A DNA stretch of 9,301 nt from Bacteroidales bacterium UBA1204 (lineage in GTDB: Bacteria; Bacteroidota; Bacteroidia; Bacteroidales; F082), in contig DBXU01000011.1 in the NCBI GenBank assembly GCA_002310075.1, forward strand, positions 3,084 to 12,384, in the 5' to 3' direction. A model generated the notes under the pieces. The model was not told the origin of the DNA, searched no databases, and saw only the letters and a list, made by a program, of their open reading frames with translations. The position numbers were made by a program, and so were the translations under genes. Below are positions 1-5,067 of the stretch, piece by piece; the first letter of the stretch is position 1; every line of letters starts with the position of its first letter.

Positions 1-21
1 TACCAACTGAGCTACGGTACC
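1..21 (-). tRNA. tRNA gene, 5' end only (identity unknown)
   Basis: Read on the minus strand, the first 21 bases give a 7-base acceptor strand (GGTACCG), the usual T8-A9 pair, and the D-arm start GCTCAGTTGGTA. This is the standard 5' third of a bacterial elongator tRNA. The gene runs off the left edge, so the anticodon and 3' half are not visible and the amino acid cannot be assigned. The acceptor strand would suit a tRNA such as Phe or Lys in this phylum, but that is a guess. A well-placed promoter lies immediately upstream and supports expression leftward. Confidence 0.85.
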
Positions 22-37
22 TCCGTATTTGCGCCTG

Positions 38-67
38 CAAAAGTACGACAAATTTCTTTTCCGACAA
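38..67 (-). promoter_or_regulatory. Bacteroidota-type promoter of the tRNA gene
   Basis: On the minus strand, TACTTTTG (complement of 38-45) matches the Bacteroidota -7 consensus TAnnTTTG exactly. A TTG (complement of 65-67) sits 19 bases further upstream as the -33 element. The predicted transcript start is near position 30, which leaves a leader of only about ten bases before the mature tRNA 5' end at 21. An A/T tract just upstream of the -33 box is placed where an UP-like element would act. The assignment rests on motif and spacing only. Confidence 0.7.
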
Positions 68-68
68 G

Positions 69-109
69 AAAAAAAAGAAAAAAGTAGTTTTTTTTTATTT
101 TTTAAATTT
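69..109. other. A-tract/T-tract in the divergent spacer
   Basis: The plus strand has A8-G-A6, a 4-base turn (GTAG), then T9-A-T6 and AAATTT. The two halves are nearly complementary, so the segment is an AT-only inverted repeat and is probably intrinsically curved. It lies between the divergent promoters of the tRNA gene and the outer-membrane protein gene, directly upstream of the tRNA -33 box. A role as UP element or as a site for a nucleoid protein is inferred, not shown. Without GC pairs in the stem it is unlikely to be a good intrinsic terminator. Confidence 0.5.
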
Positions 110-168
110 GTTTGTTGTTGTGATTCAGGCATTTATAAAATTGTCATTAATATGAAGGCAATAAAAAC

Positions 169-199
169 TTGTTCGTCGCGATAAAAAATCGGATATTTG
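169..199 (+). promoter_or_regulatory. Promoter of the outer-membrane protein gene
   Basis: A TTG at 169-171 and GATATTTG at 192-199 are separated by 20 bases, the usual distance between the Bacteroidota -33 and -7 boxes. The -7 box differs from TAnnTTTG only in its first base. Transcription would start near 206, giving a leader of about 43 bases before the ATG at 250. The leader is A-rich and has no clear Shine-Dalgarno sequence, as is normal in the phylum. Confidence 0.55.
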
Positions 200-249
200 C
201 AAGCTCAAACGACACATCCTAATTAATTGAAAAAAACGGAATTCATAGC

Positions 250-1539
250 ATGAAAGTTTCTTCGTTGAAAGGTATAATGCTTGTCATCATAATGCTTGTC
301 TTGGGTCAAAGCGTTTATGCCCAGGCAGACGTGAATTCGCCTTATTCCTTGTTTGGCGTGGGTCAGGTTAAGAATAAATCGATGAATGTCAGGCTTAAAG
401 GTATGGGTAAAGTGGGTAATGCCATGTTTAGTGGCAGTATGATTAATCCTGCAAACCCTGCTTCATATGCCAAAATTGATTCTTTGGCCTTCCTTTTTGA
501 TGCGGGCTTCTATTTCAAAACATCGACCTTTAGCACTTCATCCTTGTCAGAGAAGGCCAGCAATGCCTCGTTCGATTATGTGGCGATGGCTTTTGGTGTG
601 GCTCCATGGTGGAAGATGGCTTTGGGCGTACAGCCATATAGTACAGCAGGGTATACGATGGTTGTGAAGGACTATGACGAAAACGTGGGCTCTTTTTCTA
701 CGGCTTTCAAAGGCTCTGGTGGCTTGAACCAGGCTTTTTGGGGCAATGGCTTTAAGATTGGGGACCATTTTTCGCTTGGCGCCAATGCCATTTATGTTTT
801 TGGTGACTCCCAATCGAGTGTGACTGCCTATTTCCCTGATTCCACTTATTTCCTCGCCTCAAGAAGGACGGAAGACCTGATGGTCAGTTCTTTCATGTTC
901 AATTACGGTGTGCTTTTCAATGCCAACTTGGGTAATGACATGAAAATCGGTGTGGGTTTGACTTATGATCAGGGTGTAAAATTGAAGGGTAAGAAGACCA
1001 CTTTTGTCCGTCGCATCGAAAACAATATGGAGAATGATGTAGAATACATTATCGATACCATCTATTATGCTGAAAAAACAGGTTCCCGTTTGACAATGCC
1101 ACAAGGTATTGGCCTTGGCGTCATGTTGCAAAAGAACAACAGATGGACAGTGGGTGCTGATTTCAACTGGATGCAGTGGTCGAAGTTTAAACGTGACGGA
1201 ATCGAAGAATCGCTCCAAGACTCATGGAATGCTTCGGTGGGTGTTGAATATATGCCCAAGCATACTTCCGTATCAGGTTATTTTACGAAAGTGTCATATC
1301 GTTTGGGCGGCTTTTATGAGAGGAGCTACTTGAATATTAATGGCCATTCCTTAAACAAGATGGGCTTGACGGCCGGCATGTCGTTGCCGCTTCCTCGTTC
1401 ACAATCTAAGGTGAATCTCGCCATCGAAGCGGGTCGATTCGGTACCAAAGAAGATGGTTTGGTACAAGAAGGTTACCTCAATTTGAGCGTTGGCGTATCC
1501 ATCTATGAGCATTGGTTTATGAAGCGAAAATACAATTGA
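250..1539 (+). CDS. Outer-membrane beta-barrel protein, FadL/OMPP1-like
   Basis: This 429-residue protein has a signal peptide (residues 1 to about 24, ending VYA before QAD) and a body of alternating hydrophobic/polar strands rich in Gly and aromatic residues, as expected for a beta-barrel in the outer membrane. The mature N-terminus carries the motif SPYSLFGVGQ and, a little later, INPANPASY. Such motifs occur in a widespread Bacteroidota family distantly similar to FadL/OMPP1 transport proteins. The C-terminus ends in a basic-aromatic tail (EHWFMKRKYN), also typical of that family. The substrate is unknown, and a structural role is as possible as hydrophobic-compound uptake. It has its own promoter and precedes the TPR/lptC group by 73 bases. 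I recall relatives in the same order next to a TPR gene and lptC, sometimes after coaX; here a divergent tRNA gene is upstream instead. Confidence 0.8.
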   Translation: MKVSSLKGIMLVIIMLVLGQSVYAQADVNSPYSLFGVGQVKNKSMNVRLKGMGKVGNAMFSGSMINPANPASYAKIDSLAFLFDAGFYFKTSTFSTSSLSEKASNASFDYVAMAFGVAPWWKMALGVQPYSTAGYTMVVKDYDENVGSFSTAFKGSGGLNQAFWGNGFKIGDHFSLGANAIYVFGDSQSSVTAYFPDSTYFLASRRTEDLMVSSFMFNYGVLFNANLGNDMKIGVGLTYDQGVKLKGKKTTFVRRIENNMENDVEYIIDTIYYAEKTGSRLTMPQGIGLGVMLQKNNRWTVGADFNWMQWSKFKRDGIEESLQDSWNASVGVEYMPKHTSVSGYFTKVSYRLGGFYERSYLNINGHSLNKMGLTAGMSLPLPRSQSKVNLAIEAGRFGTKEDGLVQEGYLNLSVGVSIYEHWFMKRKYN

Positions 1540-1572
1540 TTTGTAGTTTTCGTGATTTTGGAACGATATTTG
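1540..1572 (+). promoter_or_regulatory. Candidate promoter before the TPR gene
   Basis: TTTG at 1540-1543 starts right after the stop codon of the upstream gene. After a 21-base spacer comes GATATTTG at 1565-1572, the same one-mismatch -7 box used by the outer-membrane protein gene. A start near 1580 would leave a leader of about 33 bases to the ATG at 1613. No terminator separates the two genes, so read-through from the first promoter is also likely and this would be an internal booster promoter. Confidence 0.45.
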
Positions 1573-1612
1573 AATTGAAATAAAGTAAGTTTAACCATAA
1601 AATGACAAAGAG

Positions 1613-3061
1613 ATGAAAATGAAAAGATTTGTGTTGGTTGCCATCATGTTTGGAATGGCAATGAGCGTTTCCGCACAAGAGACGGGATCCAAATACGGTG
1701 CCGACAGCGTCGCCTGCGTTACCAACCTGTCGATGTATCGTGAGTACTTCAAACAATGGGAAGCAGCCAAGTATGCCCCTGAAGCCTTCAGCGAGGAGAT
1801 GGTCACTGCTTGGCGCAATGTGTTTCTGAACTGCCCGCGTGCCAGCCAACTGGTCTATACGAACGGTGAGAAGATCATGGATTACTACATCCGTACCGAT
1901 TCCAAGAACAAGGACGCTTATATCGACACGCTCAACATGCTGGCCGACACCAGAGCTCAGTACTTCCCGAATGATCCGAAGACGGGAGCTCCCCAGGTCG
2001 CTAGCATCATGGGTAAGAAAGGTCTTCTCGTTTACACCTATAACAAGAACCGCTATGAGGAGGCTTACAATATCCTGAAAGACGCAGTCGCTCTTGATCC
2101 TTCACAGCTGCAAGGCGCTTCCATCGACGCCTATTTCAAGTCAACCATCGACATGGTCAACAGTGGCAAGGAAGAGAAGATGACGGTTATCAATGTGTAC
2201 CAGGAACTCTCGGAGGTCCTTGACGACAACATCAAGGTGCTGGCTGAAACGGTGGCACAGTTGGAAGAAGCCAAAGCAACGGCCGAAGAAGCAGGTGACG
2301 ATTCTGGTATTGCTGGATTCGACAAGCAGATTGAAAAGAGCGAGAAATCCATCAATATTAATAAAGGTGTAAAGAACAACCTTGACAACCTGTTCCAACC
2401 CTTCGCTTCTTGCGAAGACCTGATCAAGGTATTCAGCGCCAAGATGGCCGAAAATCCGAACGATGTGACCTTGCTGAAGCGCATCACCACCATCCTCGAT
2501 AAGAAGGAATGCACCGATTCGAAGCTCTTCCTCGAGGCTGCTGTCAAACTTAACGAGCTCGAACCCAGCCCGGAAGCTTCTTACAGCCTTGGCCTGAAGT
2601 TCTTCAAGGATAGAAAGTGGAATGATGCTGCTACGTTCTTTGAGCAGGCCACCAAGACCGAAAACAACGACCGTAAGTATCGTGCCTACCGTAACTTGGG
2701 CATGTGCTACCAAAACATGGGAAGCCTCTCTCGCGCTCGCGACATCTTCAGAAGAGCCGCTCAGGTCGACCCGACCAACGGCGAGCCTTACCTCCTTATC
2801 GGTATGCTCTACGCCGAAAGCTCCAAGCAGTTCAGTGGCGACATCGACAGCAAGGCTGTGTTCTGGGCAGCCGTCGACAAGTGCGTCAAGGCTAAGACCC
2901 TCGATCCTTCGATTGCTGACAGAGCCAATAGCTTGATCCGCTCCTACTCACAATACTTCCCGTCGATGGAGACGATCTTCTTCAACGACTATAGTGAGGG
3001 ACAATCCTACAATGTGGGTGGCTGGATCGGCGAATCCACTACGATTAGAGCCAAGAAATAA
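1613..3061 (+). CDS. Periplasmic tetratricopeptide-repeat protein
   Basis: This 482-residue protein starts with a clear signal peptide (MKMKRF, a hydrophobic stretch, then SVSAQE; cleavage near residue 22) and no lipobox, so it should be soluble in the periplasm. The N-terminal part has a conserved-looking Cys-containing segment (CVTNLSMYREYFKQW ... LNCPRAS). A helical repeat follows around residues 144-180, then a Glu/Lys/Ala-rich probable coiled coil (about 203-258), then two to three TPR units (about 321-420). The best of these is YRNLGMCYQNMGSLSRARDIF ending in DPTNGEPY. TPRs bind other proteins, so a scaffold or assembly role is likely, but the partner is unknown. It shares an operon with lptC and the CBS protein and follows the barrel gene. 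C-ending codons (TTC, AAC, GAC) and GC content are clearly higher than in its neighbours, which may reflect high expression. Its stop directly abuts the lptC start. Confidence 0.85.
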   Translation: MKMKRFVLVAIMFGMAMSVSAQETGSKYGADSVACVTNLSMYREYFKQWEAAKYAPEAFSEEMVTAWRNVFLNCPRASQLVYTNGEKIMDYYIRTDSKNKDAYIDTLNMLADTRAQYFPNDPKTGAPQVASIMGKKGLLVYTYNKNRYEEAYNILKDAVALDPSQLQGASIDAYFKSTIDMVNSGKEEKMTVINVYQELSEVLDDNIKVLAETVAQLEEAKATAEEAGDDSGIAGFDKQIEKSEKSININKGVKNNLDNLFQPFASCEDLIKVFSAKMAENPNDVTLLKRITTILDKKECTDSKLFLEAAVKLNELEPSPEASYSLGLKFFKDRKWNDAATFFEQATKTENNDRKYRAYRNLGMCYQNMGSLSRARDIFRRAAQVDPTNGEPYLLIGMLYAESSKQFSGDIDSKAVFWAAVDKCVKAKTLDPSIADRANSLIRSYSQYFPSMETIFFNDYSEGQSYNVGGWIGESTTIRAKK

Positions 3062-3628
3062 TTGAAAGGCTTGGTTAAGATAGCAATACGATTCAACATC
3101 ACAGCCATTTTGGCTGTGATGTTGTTTTCGTGTGGGAATCCCGATTCCGTGATCAGTGAGCTGAGCTCCGAGGATACGCTGTCAGGCATCGTTGCCGATA
3201 GCGTTGTCTTTTATAGAAGCGACTCTGGTATCGTGAAAGTGGAGCTGATTACCCCACGCATGGTCACTATGGAAAGCGACAACCCATTCCTAGAGTTTCC
3301 GCTTGGGTTCGTGGCCCATTTTTTCGATGGAAACCATAACAAGACTACTGATTTTCAAGCAGATTATGGGAAGAGCTATAGCAATGGCGGACTCATCGAA
3401 GCTTGGGGAAACGTTAAGATTGAGAACTACGACAGGCAACAGGTACTATATGCAGATAAGTTGTATTGGTACCAGGACACCAAGATGATCCATACCCGTT
3501 CGCACGTCAAGATCGTCACTCCTGATAGGGAAGTTGAGGCCGACAGTTTGGTTGCCATGGAAGATTTTTCGGAATATACACTATACTCTGGCAAAGCCTT
3601 GCTGGATGTGGATGAAGAAGAGCTATAA
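3062..3628 (+). CDS. lptC: LPS-export lipoprotein LptC (TTG start)
   Basis: This 188-residue protein matches the LptC family in length and layout. LptC is the periplasmic part of the LptB2FG-C inner-membrane complex that passes lipopolysaccharide to LptA. A short basic N-terminus and hydrophobic stretch end in the lipobox LFSC (residues 21-24), so this version is lipid-anchored rather than held by a transmembrane helix as in E. coli. The rest forms the expected beta-strand jellyroll, for example DSVVFYRSDSGIVKVELITP, EAWGNVKIEN, ADKLYWYQDT and HVKIVTPDREVEADSL. No ATG lies early enough to include the signal peptide: the first in-frame ATG is codon 20, inside it. The start is therefore TTG at 3062, or less likely TTG at codon 4. 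The TAA of the TPR gene is immediately before it and in the same frame. Codons 11-21 contain a perfect 14-bp hairpin. The CBS protein follows after 2 bases. Confidence 0.88.
   Translation: MKGLVKIAIRFNITAILAVMLFSCGNPDSVISELSSEDTLSGIVADSVVFYRSDSGIVKVELITPRMVTMESDNPFLEFPLGFVAHFFDGNHNKTTDFQADYGKSYSNGGLIEAWGNVKIENYDRQQVLYADKLYWYQDTKMIHTRSHVKIVTPDREVEADSLVAMEDFSEYTLYSGKALLDVDEEEL
3094..3124 (+). other. Perfect 14-bp hairpin in the lptC signal-peptide codons
   Basis: CAACATCACAGCCA (3094-3107) and TGGCTGTGATGTTG (3111-3124) are exact reverse complements separated by only TTT. Four T residues and then CG follow. The hairpin begins 32 bases after the TTG start codon and covers the hydrophobic core of the lptC signal peptide. 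Its shape resembles an intrinsic terminator with a short T run, so it could act as an attenuator, a ribosome-pause element or an RNA-processing site between the TPR and lptC parts of the operon. These roles are inference; only the sequence symmetry is observed. Confidence 0.6.
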
Positions 3629-3630
3629 GG

Positions 3631-4914
3631 ATGAATATCTGGATTATTGTTGCGATAGCCTTGTTTTTTTCGGCACTCTGTTCAGGCCTCGAAATCGCGT
3701 TCAATAGCATGAACCGGCTTCAGCTGGAGGTGGAACTGACCAAAAACACTATGGCTGCCCGTATCATCAGCCTTTTTTACAAGCACCAGTCGCGATTCAT
3801 CACCTCCTTGCTTCTTGGCAACAACATTGCACTGATTGTATATGGCATGTGCATGGCAAAGCTTTTGCTTCCTGTTGCTCAATGGATGCTTCCAGAGGCA
3901 ATTACCAACGACTTTACAATCTTGTTGGTCCAGACTATCTTGTCCACATTGTTAATTCTGCTGGTGGGGGAGTTTCTGCCTAAAACATTGTTTCGTATTA
4001 ATCCCAATGCGATTTTGTCGTTTTTTGCCCTCCCCACCCTCGTATGCTACTGTTTGCTTTATCCGCTGACACTGGTCTATACGGTCATCTCAGAGTTCAT
4101 CATCCGTTATGTTCTTCGACTCAAAGTAGACAGGAAGGAATATGGGTTTAGCGTTGTCGACTTAAACGATTTTATTGCCGAATATGCAGATCCTGAAGAA
4201 GCCGATGAAGACATGCAACAGGAGTTGCAACTGTTTCAGAACGTGATGGAATTCAGGTCGGTGAAGCTTCGTGAATGTATGGCTCCTCGCAACGAGATTG
4301 AACCTGTGAAACTGACCGATACCATTCAAGTGGTCAAAGACCGTTTTGAGGAAACCAAGCATTCCAAGCTGATCGTTTATTCCGACAACATCGATAACAT
4401 TGTTGGCTATGTCCATCTTAACGATGTGGTCAGGGTTATTGCTGAAGCGAAAGACGTTACCCTTGCCGATATCATGCGTCCCATCGATTTCTTTCCAGAG
4501 ACCTATACTGCCGACCGTCTTCTAAAACATTTCATCCAACATCGTCAAGGCATTGCTGCAGTGGTTGATGAGTTTGGAGGCACTGCGGGTATCGTGACCA
4601 TGGAAGATGTGGTGGAAGAGATTTTTGGCGAGATCGATGACGAATACGACGTGGAAGAAGAAACCGAGAAAAAAGTCGATGATCATACTTATATCTTTTC
4701 GGCTCGTCTCGAAATCGACTATCTGAACGATACGTATAAGCTCGACCTGCCCATCTCTGACGACTATGAGACTTTGGCAGGTATGATTCTCCATTATTGC
4801 GAGAGTATTCCAGAACAAGGAGAAGAGTTGAATATTGGGAAATATAAGGTGACAATCTTGAAGGCTTCCGATATGAAACTTGACGAAGTCGAGCTTAGTT
4901 GTATTGATAATTAA
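3631..4914 (+). CDS. CNNM/CorC-type membrane protein with CBS domains
   Basis: This 427-residue protein has the full hemolysin-C/CorC-like layout. An N-terminal DUF21/CNNM membrane domain (about 1-180) has a first helix containing SALCSGLEIAFNSMNRL, further helices near residues 52-80, 92-112 and 118-150, and the signature GEFLPKT at 113-119. Two CBS domains follow (about 218-270, opened by CMAPRNEIEPV, and about 284-335, with VDEFGGTAGIVTMEDVVEEI at 312-331). The C-terminal transporter-associated CorC_HlyC domain is at about 348-425. Relatives are linked to Mg2+/Co2+ export or resistance, and the CBS pair usually senses adenine nucleotides. The older name hemolysin is misleading. It resembles GldE of gliding bacteria, but no gldD is nearby, so I give no symbol. 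It starts 2 bases after the lptC stop, with AAGG just before the ATG, so translation is probably coupled. The pairing with lptC is seen in other Bacteroidota (recalled); the functional reason is unknown. Confidence 0.9.
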   Translation: MNIWIIVAIALFFSALCSGLEIAFNSMNRLQLEVELTKNTMAARIISLFYKHQSRFITSLLLGNNIALIVYGMCMAKLLLPVAQWMLPEAITNDFTILLVQTILSTLLILLVGEFLPKTLFRINPNAILSFFALPTLVCYCLLYPLTLVYTVISEFIIRYVLRLKVDRKEYGFSVVDLNDFIAEYADPEEADEDMQQELQLFQNVMEFRSVKLRECMAPRNEIEPVKLTDTIQVVKDRFEETKHSKLIVYSDNIDNIVGYVHLNDVVRVIAEAKDVTLADIMRPIDFFPETYTADRLLKHFIQHRQGIAAVVDEFGGTAGIVTMEDVVEEIFGEIDDEYDVEEETEKKVDDHTYIFSARLEIDYLNDTYKLDLPISDDYETLAGMILHYCESIPEQGEELNIGKYKVTILKASDMKLDEVELSCIDN

Positions 4915-4940
4915 CTGAAATACAGTTCGTTATTTTATTT
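4913..4940 (+). terminator. Weak possible terminator after the CBS-protein gene
   Basis: AACTG (4913-4917) and CAGTT (4923-4927) can form a 5-bp stem around AAATA, overlapping the stop codon, followed by a broken T-rich run (CGTTATTTTATTT). The stem is short and AT-rich, so termination would be partial at best and read-through into the next gene is possible. Confidence 0.25.
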
Positions 4941-4974
4941 CTATAGCAAGAGTCCTTTCTTGTTGAAAAATAAA

Positions 4975-5002
4975 AATTGATCAATTAATTCAACGTGTTG
5001 AA
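4975..5002. promoter_or_regulatory. Inverted repeats over the ppiD-like promoter, possible operator
   Basis: AATTGATCAATT (4975-4986) is a perfect 12-bp palindrome. It is followed at once by TTCAAC (4989-4994) and its inverse GTTGAA (4997-5002), 2 bases apart. A further GTTGAA lies at 4962-4967. They sit upstream of and across the spacer of the promoter, where a repressor or activator could bind. AT-rich DNA makes short palindromes common, so this is only suggestive. Confidence 0.25.
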
Positions 5003-5010
5003 ATCTTTAC

Positions 5011-5018
5011 TAACTTTG
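5011..5018 (+). promoter_or_regulatory. -7 box of the ppiD-like gene promoter
   Basis: TAACTTTG fits the Bacteroidota -7 consensus TAnnTTTG exactly. The -33 position, 19 bases upstream, reads TTC (4989-4991) instead of TTG, so this element is degenerate. Transcription would begin near 5025 and leave a leader of about 43 bases before the ATG at 5068. The DNA around the -33 box holds several inverted GTTGAA/TTCAAC copies and a palindrome at 4975-4986, which could be operator sites. Confidence 0.55.
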
Positions 5019-5067
5019 CGCGCTCAAATTGTAAAGTTTAATAATAAAAAAATAGGTAATTAGAATT

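Noticed and set aside
859..1218. 119-codon minus-strand open frame inside the outer-membrane protein gene
   Set aside because: It is fully antisense to the barrel protein, has no family resemblance and has an irregular composition with many His and Cys residues.
1517..1849. Minus-strand open frame crossing the barrel/TPR intergenic region
   Set aside because: It would overlap the promoter and the signal-peptide region of the TPR gene, and its product looks random.
2141..2713. 190-codon minus-strand open frame inside the TPR gene (and a second of 138 codons at 2131-2547)
   Set aside because: Both are complementary-strand shadows of a GC-rich gene with strong codon bias, and they overlap each other in different frames. 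No signal, domain or start context is recognisable.
3059..3064. Stop-codon read-through making one TPR-LptC fusion protein
   Set aside because: The frames match, but LptC carries its own lipobox signal that works only at an N-terminus, so separate translation is far more likely.
3631..4914. Calling the CNNM/CBS gene a hemolysin or gldE
   Set aside because: The hemolysin name is historical and not supported by the domains. GldE is usually beside gldD or other gliding genes, and none is in this window.
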